A DNA stretch of 60,288 nucleotides from Selenomonas sp. oral taxon 892 str. F0426 (lineage in GTDB: Bacteria; Bacillota; Negativicutes; Selenomonadales; Selenomonadaceae). The notes beneath the pieces are model-generated. The model was not told the origin of the DNA. It did no database searches and saw only the letters and a program-made list of their open reading frames with translations. Positions 8,965-15,961 of this stretch are shown here, piece after piece (within the stretch, counting starts at the first letter, position 1; each line of letters begins with the position of its first letter). Location: the NCBI RefSeq assembly GCF_000468035.1, contig NZ_KI260539.1, forward strand, positions 1 through 60,288, written 5' to 3'. Both the position numbers and the translations under genes were made by a program.

Positions 8965-8974
8965 ATATAGTGGA

Positions 8975-8999
8975 GGGGCATGCATCGGTGCCCCTTTTT
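8975..8999 (+). terminator. Terminator of the chemoreceptor gene
   Basis: GGGGCA (8975-8980) pairs with TGCCCC (8989-8994) around an eight-base loop, followed by five T. Confidence 0.85.
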
Positions 9000-9017
9000 G
9001 ATGCGCAAAATTATTCC

Positions 9018-9046
9018 TTGACAGAAACGCAACCTCTTGTTACAAT
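9018..9046 (+). promoter_or_regulatory. Consensus promoter of tRNA-Gly
   Basis: A perfect TTGACA (9018-9023), a 17-base spacer and TACAAT (9041-9046) lie 36 bases before the tRNA, as expected for a stable-RNA promoter. Confidence 0.87.
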
Positions 9047-9082
9047 ACTTCTTGTTGATTGACAGAGATGTCAGTGACGGAT

Positions 9083-9157
9083 GCGGAAGTAGCTCAGTGG
9101 TAGAGCACCACCTTGCCAAGGTGGGGGTCGCGAGTTCGAGCCTCGTTTTCCGCTCCA
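9083..9157 (+). tRNA. tRNA-Gly (GCC)
   Basis: A full cloverleaf can be drawn: acceptor GCGGAAG closing with a TTTCCGC strand, D arm GCTC/GAGC, anticodon stem CCACC/GGTGG with loop TTGCCAA (anticodon GCC), T arm with TTCGAGC, discriminator T and an encoded CCA (9155-9157). It has its own promoter and its own terminator (9170-9193). Confidence 0.95.
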
Positions 9158-9169
9158 TCGCTTATCTGA

Positions 9170-9193
9170 CCTGCGCACTGCGCAGGTTTTTTT
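9170..9193 (+). terminator. Terminator after tRNA-Gly
   Basis: CCTGCGC (9170-9176) pairs with GCGCAGG (9180-9186) around a three-base loop and seven T follow. Confidence 0.87.
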
Positions 9194-9224
9194 GAAGTAG
9201 GAGCAATGCTCTCTGCTTTGTTTG

Positions 9225-9301
9225 GGGCCTATAGCTCAGTTGGTTAGAGCAACCGGCTCATAACCGGTCGGTCCTTGGTTCGAGTCCAAGTGGGCCCACC
9301 A
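9225..9301 (+). tRNA. tRNA with CAU anticodon, probably tRNA-Ile2 (lysidine type), else elongator Met
   Basis: The cloverleaf has acceptor GGGCCTA pairing with TGGGCCC (one G-T pair), D arm GCTCAGTTGGTTAGAGC, anticodon stem ACCGG/CCGGT with loop CTCATAA, T arm with TTCGAGT, and encoded CCA (9299-9301). A CAU anticodon can belong to initiator Met, elongator Met, or isoleucine tRNA modified by TilS. The first acceptor pair is a Watson-Crick G-C, so it is not an initiator. The body resembles Firmicute tRNA-Ile2 more than elongator Met; that choice is from memory of family sequences. Confidence 0.9.
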
Positions 9302-9313
9302 ATCGATATGAGA

Positions 9314-9340
9314 GCATCACGTTGTGTGATGCTTTTTCTT
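9314..9340 (+). terminator. Terminator after the CAU tRNA
   Basis: GCATCAC (9314-9320) pairs with GTGATGC (9326-9332), then TTTTTCTT. It overlaps nothing but lies only about 20 bases before the CCA-adding enzyme gene. Confidence 0.85.
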
Positions 9341-9360
9341 TTGTGTGGGGGTGTGAGCGG

Positions 9361-10590
9361 ATGACGGAAACAGTTTTTGCCGAACGCATACGCAGCGCAG
9401 GTGCACGTGTCTTTCGCGTGGGCGGGTGCGTGCGGGATCACTTTCGCGGCGTAGATGCAAAGGATGTTGACTACGTTCTGACCGGTATCACAGAGAGCTC
9501 CTTTCGCATGTGCTTTCCCCGGGCGGAGAAGATTGGCAAATCATTCCCCGTCTATCATGTATGTGTCGACGGCGTCCGGCGTGAGGTGGCATTTGCACGC
9601 AGGGAGCGAAAGACGGGGAGCGGATATCGTGGGTTTGAGGTGATATCCGATCCGTCTGTGACGATCGAGGAAGATCTCTATCGGCGCGATACCACGATGA
9701 ACGCGATGGCGATGGAACTGCCGTCAGGAGAACTGCATGACCCCTATGGCGGGCGTGTGGATATTCGTGAAGGGATCATTCGCGCTGTCTCGCACCACTT
9801 CACCGAGGATCCCGTACGTGCCCTGCGTGCCGCGCGGCAGGCGGCGGAGTTCGGCTATGTGGTGGAGGAGGAGACGCTTCGCTATATGCGTGCCTGCGCT
9901 GCAGAGCTCTCCTGTGAGCCGATGGAGCGCCTCATGGGAGAACTGCGGCGGGCCCTTGCTGCCTCACGCCCATCGATTTTCTTCCGTGTACTGCGCGCGG
10001 CAGACCTCCTCGCTTTGACATTTCCTGAGATCGCTGCGCTTGAGGGGCAGACGCAGCCAACGGACTTTCACCCCGAGGGCGACGCTCTTGCGCACACGCT
10101 CGCAATGCTCGACGATGTTGCGCACGAGACAGCGGATATAAAAACACGCTTTGCGGCACTCGTGCATGATCTTGGCAAGGGGCTGACGCCGAAGGAGATG
10201 CTGCCGCATCACTATGGGCATGAAAAGACGGGGCTTGATGCGCTTGCTGCATGGAACCGTCGTATGCCGCTGCCGCACGACTGGCGCAAAGCAGCCTCCT
10301 TTGTCATTCGTCAACATATGCGTGCGCCGCGCCTCACACATCTTGGCAAGATTGCAGATCTCCTGCTCGGCATTGGTGCCTCGGGACTCACCATTGAGGA
10401 GTTTAACATCATCATCCATGCCGACCATGGATGCCTGCCAGACTATCTCGTACGCGGTGCGGCGGCATTTGAGGCGATGCATGCGATCACGGGCCGCAGC
10501 GCCCCGGAGCAGCTCAGGGGTGAGGCGATCGGTCAATGGCTGCGCGAGGAGCGTATTCGTGCGCTGAAAAAATTCTTGTTGGAGAAGTAA
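9361..10590 (+). CDS. cca: CCA tRNA nucleotidyltransferase with HD domain
   Basis: The 409-residue enzyme adds or repairs the CCA end of tRNAs. The nucleotidyltransferase head shows GGCVRD (residues 21-26) and the metal-binding DVDY motif (about 35-38), then RRDTTMNAMA and the conserved RALRAARQAAEFGY helix. The C-terminal half has an HD-type phosphohydrolase motif (FAALVHDLGKG, near residue 265), as in the multifunctional bacterial enzymes. The ATG at 9361 is chosen over an upstream in-frame start (9322) because the conserved head begins directly after it and the upstream codons overlap a tRNA terminator. It follows two tRNA genes that already encode CCA, so repair is the probable role for them. 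Confidence 0.9.
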   Translation: MTETVFAERIRSAGARVFRVGGCVRDHFRGVDAKDVDYVLTGITESSFRMCFPRAEKIGKSFPVYHVCVDGVRREVAFARRERKTGSGYRGFEVISDPSVTIEEDLYRRDTTMNAMAMELPSGELHDPYGGRVDIREGIIRAVSHHFTEDPVRALRAARQAAEFGYVVEEETLRYMRACAAELSCEPMERLMGELRRALAASRPSIFFRVLRAADLLALTFPEIAALEGQTQPTDFHPEGDALAHTLAMLDDVAHETADIKTRFAALVHDLGKGLTPKEMLPHHYGHEKTGLDALAAWNRRMPLPHDWRKAASFVIRQHMRAPRLTHLGKIADLLLGIGASGLTIEEFNIIIHADHGCLPDYLVRGAAAFEAMHAITGRSAPEQLRGEAIGQWLREERIRALKKFLLEK

Positions 10591-10605
10591 TCGGCGTGGT
10601 ATAAT
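10576..10605 (+). promoter_or_regulatory. Promoter of the gamma-carbonic anhydrase/ndk operon
   Basis: TTGTTG (10576-10581), an 18-base spacer and a perfect TATAAT (10600-10605) overlap the 3' end of cca and precede the next start by 37 bases. Confidence 0.55.
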
Positions 10606-10642
10606 ACGTCTGAGTGGAGTAAAGGAAAAGGAGGCAGAATTG

Positions 10643-11173
10643 ATGGACAAGATCATCCTGCCCTATCGAGGGAAAATGCCTGAGATACATCCAACGGCAT
10701 TCATTGCACCAAATGCTGCAGTGATCGGCGACGTGAAAATCGGTGCCGGATCGAGCGTCTGGTTTGGTGCGGTGGTACGCGGCGACTTTCAGCCGGTGAC
10801 GATTGGGCAGAATACGAATATCCAAGAGAATGCGACGATCCACGTCATGCGTGATGTGCCCGTCCAAATCGGGGATAACGTGCTGATCGGACACAATGCC
10901 GTTGTCCATTGCAGCCGTATTGGCAACAATACGCTCGTCGGCATGGGCTCTATCGTGATGGGCTACTCCGAGATTGGTGAGAATGTCGTCATTGGAGCAG
11001 GCACCTTCCTTCCGCAGCATAAGAAGATTCCATCGAATTCACTTGTGTTCGGCAACCCCGCTCAGATCGTACGCGCACTGCGCGACGATGAGATCGAGGC
11101 ACTTCGGGAGGCTGCAGAGAATTATGCGAATCTCGGAGTGGAGTACAAACATATCATTGAGGAGATGAAGTAA
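10643..11173 (+). CDS. Gamma-carbonic anhydrase family protein (left-handed beta-helix)
   Basis: The 176-residue protein is built from hexapeptide repeats that form a left-handed beta-helix, and has the three zinc-ligand histidines of the gamma-class fold (NATIHVM, then IGHNAVVH). Many members have no proven carbonic anhydrase activity, so the function is tentative. The ATG at 10643 is preferred to a TTG three bases earlier because it is spaced 8 bases from AAGGAGG. It begins a run of closely packed genes reaching polC, and its last base is shared with the ndk start codon. Confidence 0.85.
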   Translation: MDKIILPYRGKMPEIHPTAFIAPNAAVIGDVKIGAGSSVWFGAVVRGDFQPVTIGQNTNIQENATIHVMRDVPVQIGDNVLIGHNAVVHCSRIGNNTLVGMGSIVMGYSEIGENVVIGAGTFLPQHKKIPSNSLVFGNPAQIVRALRDDEIEALREAAENYANLGVEYKHIIEEMK

Positions 11174-11586
11174 TGGAACAGACACTGGTTCTCATTAAGC
11201 CGGATGCCGTCGGGGCACATCACATTGGAGACATTACGAAGGCGTACGAGGAGGCAGGCCTCCAGATTCGTGCGATGAAGATGATGCAGATGACGGATCG
11301 CATTGCGCGTATCCACTATGAGGAGCATCTCGAGAAGCCGTTCTATGGCGAACTCTCAGACTTCATGACATCTGCCCCGATCGTTGCCATGGTGCTCGCG
11401 GGTGACAATGCGATTGCACGCGTGCGTGAGCTTCACGGTGCGACGAACCCGGCAAATGCGGCAGAGGGAACAATCCGCAAGCGCTTTGCAAAGAACGGGA
11501 GTGAGAATGCGGTGCATGCGTCCGACAGCCCCGAGAGCGCAGCGCGTGAGGTGCATATCTTCTTCAATGAGACGGAGATTTTCTAA
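11173..11586 (+). CDS. ndk: Nucleoside diphosphate kinase
   Basis: The 137-residue enzyme transfers the gamma-phosphate from ATP to nucleoside diphosphates. The family start MEQTLVLIKPDAV, the GELSDFMTS stretch, the GATNPANAAEGTIRKRF loop and the active-site histidine in NAVHASDS are all present. Length matches the family. Its ATG overlaps the preceding stop codon by one base, so translation is coupled. It supplies dNTPs in an operon that also holds polA and polC further on. Confidence 0.95.
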   Translation: MEQTLVLIKPDAVGAHHIGDITKAYEEAGLQIRAMKMMQMTDRIARIHYEEHLEKPFYGELSDFMTSAPIVAMVLAGDNAIARVRELHGATNPANAAEGTIRKRFAKNGSENAVHASDSPESAAREVHIFFNETEIF

Positions 11587-11601
11587 AAAAATTAATTTTG
11601 C

Positions 11602-11630
11602 TGCCCGGCTGCGCTCTGCGCAGCTGGGCA
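11602..11630 (+). promoter_or_regulatory. Long hairpin between ndk and the adenosyltransferase gene
   Basis: A 13-bp stem (11602-11614 with 11618-11630, one G-T pair) closes on a three-base loop. No T run follows, so on the plus strand it is not a standard terminator. It may protect the 3' end of the ndk message or slow read-through. It does not resemble a cobalamin riboswitch, which would be far larger. Confidence 0.45.
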
Positions 11631-11657
11631 ATTCACGCATATAGAGGAGGAACGACG

Positions 11658-12167
11658 ATGAGTGTGACAACGAAGACCGGCGATAAGGGGCAGACACGTC
11701 TTTTCACGGGTGAGCCGATCGCAAAGGACGACCTGCGTGTCGAGACATATGGGACGATCGACCAGCTCACCTCGACGATCGGCATGGCGCGCGCGTTTTC
11801 GGAGAATGAGCGCGTGAAAGGGCTGCTGCTCGATCTGCAGAAGGAGCTTGGTCTGCTCATGGCGGACTATGCGAGCCGCGGGCAGAAGCCGATGATCACG
11901 GAGGAGATGCTGCAGAAGATCGAGGCGGAGATCGCCGACATCGAGACCAGCCTGCCGCCATTGACGAAGTTCCTGGTTCCCGGTGAAACGAAGGCAGAGG
12001 CGTTCCTTGACTTCGCCCGTACGACGGCACGCGTGGCAGAGCGTCGTGCATGGTCACTTTCACGCCGCGGCACTGTAGAGGACATTGACCTGCGCTATCT
12101 CAATCGCATCTCAGACTATCTCTTTATCCTCATGCGTCTTGAGAACGAGGATATTCCACGCCGGTGA
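11658..12167 (+). CDS. PduO-type ATP:cob(I)alamin adenosyltransferase
   Basis: The 169-residue enzyme makes adenosylcobalamin from cob(I)alamin and ATP. The family signature TKTGDKGQT is at residues 5-13, followed by DDLRVETYGTIDQLTSTIG, the FLVPGE motif, and the C-terminal ARTTARVAERRAW and LNRISDYLFIL helices. The ATG at 11658 has AGGAGG upstream; an earlier in-frame start (11598) would place the 13-bp hairpin in the coding region and is rejected. The polA start overlaps its end by 4 bases, an unusual partner that reflects operon packing and not pathway. Confidence 0.92.
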   Translation: MSVTTKTGDKGQTRLFTGEPIAKDDLRVETYGTIDQLTSTIGMARAFSENERVKGLLLDLQKELGLLMADYASRGQKPMITEEMLQKIEAEIADIETSLPPLTKFLVPGETKAEAFLDFARTTARVAERRAWSLSRRGTVEDIDLRYLNRISDYLFILMRLENEDIPRR

Positions 12168-14791
12168 AGACATATTTTGCAATCCTCGACGGGAGCAGCC
12201 TCTTTTTCCGTGCGTTTTATGCTCTCCAGCTCCCGCCGAATGCGCGCGGGGTCCATACGAACGCCGTACACGGCTTTGCGATGATGCTCGTGAAGCTGCT
12301 AAAGGAGTTCGATCCGACGCAGGTCGTCATCGCCTTTGACAAGAGCCGCACGACGTTCCGTACGGCGCTCTATCCGGAGTACAAGGGGACGCGCGATAAG
12401 ACGCCGGAGGAGTTGATCTCCCAGATTCCTCTGCTGAAGGAACTGGCGCAGGCACTTGGGATTCCTTTCCTCGAGCTGGATGACTACGAGGCAGATGACA
12501 TCATCGGTACACTGGCGACGCAGGCGGCTGCACAGGGAGTGGAGACTGTCGTCGTGACGGGTGACCGCGATGCGCTGCAGCTGATCCGTGATGGCCTGAC
12601 TGTCGTGCTGACGAAAAAGGGGATCAGCGATACACGCGCCTATGATGTAAAGATGTTCGAGGAGGAATACGGATTCGCGCCGATTCGCCTCATCGATATG
12701 AAAGGCCTGATGGGGGACAGCTCGGACAACATTCCTGGGGTGCCCGGCATCGGACCGAAGACCGCGACGAAGCTGCTGATCGAATACGGCACAATCGAGA
12801 ATGTGCTCGATCATGCTGGCGAGGTCAGCGGGAAGAAACTCAGCGCATCGTTGGTGGAGTACCGAGATCAGGCACTCCTTTCCAAGCGGCTTGCGACGAT
12901 TGAATGCAGTGTGCCGGAACTCCGCTATGATGCGGAGGGCTTTCGCATGCAGCCGGATCGTGCGGCCCTCGAGGCGTTCTGCAGGGAGTACGAGCTGCGT
13001 ACGGTTGGACGGACGTTCGCGGACTATCTCGGCGCAGCGCCCGCAAATACGGTGGAACAATCCCTTTTCGATGCGGAGGCGGGGACAGTCCCGTCGGTAT
13101 CCTACGATGCCGCAGAGCTTGCTGCCGCCGACCTTGACGTACTGCGCACGGCGCAGGAGATCGCTGTTGGCGCAGTATTCAGCGGAACAGCTCCGTTCGT
13201 GCAGATCATGCTGCTCGCCTTCTCCTATGGGGAGGAGCAGCGGATTCTGCCTGCAGGGTCGCCGTACTTTGATGAGGTGCTCGCTCTCCTCGCGGAGCGT
13301 CCCGTTGTACTCTGGAATGCGAAACGCTATGCACAGGCGGGCGTTCTCGTTGGGACCGATGTTTTTGATCTCGAACTCGCGGACTATCTGCTCCGCCCGG
13401 AGGAGAGCAAGCGAGATCTCGCGCGTGCAATGTTTGCCCATCTGGGGCACCTGCCGGAGATGCCAGATGATCTTACGGATGCACAGCGTGCCCTTTGGGA
13501 GGCACATACAGCTATGCAGCTGCATGCACCTGTTCGGCAAGCCCTCGAGGAGAAAAGTCTGTGGCCCCTCTACCGCGATGTGGAGCTGCCGCTTGTCCCC
13601 GTGCTCACAGCGATGGAGCAGACGGGCATCTATGTGAACCGCATGGCGCTCGAACGTGAGCTCGCAGCGGCCAACACGCGCATTGATGCACTCATTGAGG
13701 AGATTCATTCTCTTGCGGGGACGGAGTTCAACATCAGCTCCCCCAAGCAGCTCGGTGAAATCCTCTTTGAACGACTCGGACTCACGACCGGCGGCAAGGT
13801 CAAGAAGACCAAGACGGGCTACTCGACAAACGCCGAGACACTTGAGGAGCTGCGCGATCAGCATCCCATCGTGAATAAGGTGCTGACCTATCGCATGTGG
13901 ACGAAGCTGCGCTCGACCTACCTCGAGGGCATCAGCGCACTCATTCGCCCTGGCACAGGGCGTGTGCATACGAGCTTCAACCAGACGGTGACGGCGACGG
14001 GACGCCTCTCGAGCTCCGATCCGAACCTCCAGAACATTCCCGTGCGAACGGAGGAGGGCCGCGCTGTGCGTGCCCTCTTCGAGCCGGGGGAGGGCTATGA
14101 TGCCCTGCTCTCAGCGGACTATTCACAGATCGAGCTGCGCATTCTCGCACATATGTCGGGTGACGAGACACTAATCGATGCATTCCGCAGCGGGCAGGAT
14201 GTCCACGCACGCACGGCGTCGGAGGTGTTCGGCGTTCCGCTCGAGGAGGTCACGGGCGAGCAGCGTCGCCGGGCAAAGGCGGTCAACTTTGGCATCGTCT
14301 ATGGACTCAGCGACTTTGGACTTTCGCGCGACCTCGGTATTCCGCGCAAGGAGGCGGCGGGGTATATCGAGCGCTACTTCGAGCGCTATCATGGCGTGCG
14401 GGAGTTCCTCGACAAGACGGTTGCCGATGCCCGTGCGAATGGCTATGTGACGACACTTTACGGACGGCGGCGTGATCTGCCGGCATTGAATAGCCGTAAC
14501 TTTATGCAGCGGTCCTTTGCGGAGCGCATGGCGATGAATACACCGATCCAGGGCACAGCAGCCGATCTCATCAAGATTGCAATGATCCGCGCCGATGAGG
14601 CACTGCGTGCGGCGGGGGTAAAAAGCCGCATCCTGCTCCAGGTACACGACGAGCTTGTACTCGAGACGACGGCAGCTGAGGCGGAGATGGTCAGTGAGAT
14701 CCTGCGCGCAGCGATGAGCAGAGCGGCAGAGCTCGCGGTGCCGCTTGCCGTCGATGTACACATGGGCAAGAACTGGGCGGAGGCGAAGTAG
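12164..14791 (+). CDS. polA: DNA polymerase I
   Basis: The 875-residue repair and Okazaki-fragment polymerase starts with GTG inside the end of the previous gene. The N-terminal 5'-nuclease domain (about 1-290) shows DGSSLFFRAFYAL and the GDSSDNIPGVPGIGPKTA helix-hairpin-helix. The middle domain (about 300-470) corresponds to the 3'-5' exonuclease fold but lacks the DxE and later acidic residues needed for proofreading, as in Bacillus Pol I. The polymerase domain has motif A ADYSQIELR, motif B RRRAKAVNFGIVYG and motif C LLQVHDELVLE. The coaE start lies immediately after the stop. Confidence 0.96.
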   Translation: MKTYFAILDGSSLFFRAFYALQLPPNARGVHTNAVHGFAMMLVKLLKEFDPTQVVIAFDKSRTTFRTALYPEYKGTRDKTPEELISQIPLLKELAQALGIPFLELDDYEADDIIGTLATQAAAQGVETVVVTGDRDALQLIRDGLTVVLTKKGISDTRAYDVKMFEEEYGFAPIRLIDMKGLMGDSSDNIPGVPGIGPKTATKLLIEYGTIENVLDHAGEVSGKKLSASLVEYRDQALLSKRLATIECSVPELRYDAEGFRMQPDRAALEAFCREYELRTVGRTFADYLGAAPANTVEQSLFDAEAGTVPSVSYDAAELAAADLDVLRTAQEIAVGAVFSGTAPFVQIMLLAFSYGEEQRILPAGSPYFDEVLALLAERPVVLWNAKRYAQAGVLVGTDVFDLELADYLLRPEESKRDLARAMFAHLGHLPEMPDDLTDAQRALWEAHTAMQLHAPVRQALEEKSLWPLYRDVELPLVPVLTAMEQTGIYVNRMALERELAAANTRIDALIEEIHSLAGTEFNISSPKQLGEILFERLGLTTGGKVKKTKTGYSTNAETLEELRDQHPIVNKVLTYRMWTKLRSTYLEGISALIRPGTGRVHTSFNQTVTATGRLSSSDPNLQNIPVRTEEGRAVRALFEPGEGYDALLSADYSQIELRILAHMSGDETLIDAFRSGQDVHARTASEVFGVPLEEVTGEQRRRAKAVNFGIVYGLSDFGLSRDLGIPRKEAAGYIERYFERYHGVREFLDKTVADARANGYVTTLYGRRRDLPALNSRNFMQRSFAERMAMNTPIQGTAADLIKIAMIRADEALRAAGVKSRILLQVHDELVLETTAAEAEMVSEILRAAMSRAAELAVPLAVDVHMGKNWAEAK

Positions 14792-14793
14792 CA

Positions 14794-15399
14794 GTGAGGA
14801 TCATTGGACTCACGGGCGGTATCGCTTGCGGCAAATCAACGGTCAGTCAGGAGCTACATGCACGCGGCGCGGTGATCATCGATGCGGACGCCTTAGCACA
14901 TGAACTGTCTCGCCCCGGCCAGTCGGTTTACAATGCCTATGTTGAGCGCTTCGGCAGTACGGTTGTGGCAGCGGACGGGACACTTGACCGTGCGGCGGTT
15001 GCGCGGCTGATCTTTGTTGATCCGACACTGCGTGCCGAGATCGAAAGGATTGTCCACCCGCTTATCCGTGCGGCGGCAGAGGAGCGTTTGCAGGCGGCGC
15101 GTGCTGCTGATGAAAGAGCAGCGGTACTCGATGTACCGCTGCTCTTTGAGGCGGGGTGGGATACGATCGCCGATGAGACATGGGTCGTTGCACTCCCACC
15201 GGAGGAGCAGCTGGCGCGACTTTTGGCACGCGATAAATCAATGGATGAGGGCGAGGCGCGGGCACGCATCGCCGCTCAGATGCCGCTCGCAGAGAAATGT
15301 GCGCGGGCAGATGTCGTCATCGATAACAGTGTAACAAAGAAAGAAATGCGGGAGTACATTGGGAAACTTTGGAGGGAGCGCATTGGTGAGGGCTCCTAG
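14794..15399 (+). CDS. coaE: Dephospho-CoA kinase
   Basis: The 201-residue enzyme phosphorylates dephospho-CoA in the last step of coenzyme A synthesis. The P-loop GGIACGKST is at residues 8-16, followed by the DADALAHEL motif, the VDPTLRAEIERIVHP region, and LDVPLLFEAG, all typical. The start is GTG, two bases after the polA stop. The next gene starts 14 bases before its end. polA-coaE adjacency is common in bacteria. Confidence 0.95.
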   Translation: MRIIGLTGGIACGKSTVSQELHARGAVIIDADALAHELSRPGQSVYNAYVERFGSTVVAADGTLDRAAVARLIFVDPTLRAEIERIVHPLIRAAAEERLQAARAADERAAVLDVPLLFEAGWDTIADETWVVALPPEEQLARLLARDKSMDEGEARARIAAQMPLAEKCARADVVIDNSVTKKEMREYIGKLWRERIGEGS

Positions 15400-15961
15400 A
15401 TTACGGCGCCGATTTTGGTGGATGCTGCGGCTCCTTGTTGCTGCGGTCATCGCCTTTGTATTTGTCGGCGGCTGGGCATGGGTGGAACGCAGCTGCATCT
15501 ATCCCTATGAGTATCGCAGCTACATCGAGACGAGCGCCGCAAGCCGCCGCACCGATCCCTACCTCGTTGCCGCTGTCATCAAGCACGAGAGCAAGTTCGA
15601 CCCCTATGCACGCTCCGACGGCGGCGCGCTCGGACTCATGCAGCTGATGCCGCAGACGGCGGAATGGATTGCACGTCAGCTGGGCGAGCCGTTTACGGAG
15701 GACTATCTCTACGACCCAGCACTCAACATCCGCTATGGTGTATGGTATCTTGCCGTGCTCGAGGATGAGTTCGGCGGCAACGACATCCTCGCGCTTGCTG
15801 CCTACAATGCGGGGCGCGGCAATGTGCGTGACTGGATGGAGCGCTTCCACTGGAACGACCAGTTTAACGAAATCGATGCGATTCCCTATCCTGAGACGCG
15901 CCTTTACGTGCGCCGCGTCCTCGAGGATAGGGAGCAGTATAAGAGGCTCTACGACGAATGA
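15386..15961 (+). CDS. Membrane-anchored lytic transglycosylase (SLT domain)
   Basis: The 191-residue protein has an arginine-rich start and one membrane helix (about 12-34), then an SLT/lysozyme-like domain with the catalytic glutamate in IKHESKFDP, the ALGLMQLMP motif and ALAAYNAGRGNV. It should cleave peptidoglycan from the outer face of the inner membrane. GTG at 15386 is chosen because GGAGGG lies 8 bases upstream; a longer in-frame start (15359) would only add a few residues inside coaE. Its stop overlaps the polC start (ATGA). Confidence 0.9.
   Translation: MRAPRLRRRFWWMLRLLVAAVIAFVFVGGWAWVERSCIYPYEYRSYIETSAASRRTDPYLVAAVIKHESKFDPYARSDGGALGLMQLMPQTAEWIARQLGEPFTEDYLYDPALNIRYGVWYLAVLEDEFGGNDILALAAYNAGRGNVRDWMERFHWNDQFNEIDAIPYPETRLYVRRVLEDREQYKRLYDE

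Noticed and set aside
11587-11657. Cobalamin riboswitch before the PduO-type gene
   Set aside because: The gap is only about 70 bases and lacks the B12-box; only a simple hairpin is present.
12299-13969. Open frame of 556 codons on the reverse strand opposite polA
   Set aside because: Antisense shadow of a recognised gene, with an odd Cys/Arg/His-rich composition and no motif.
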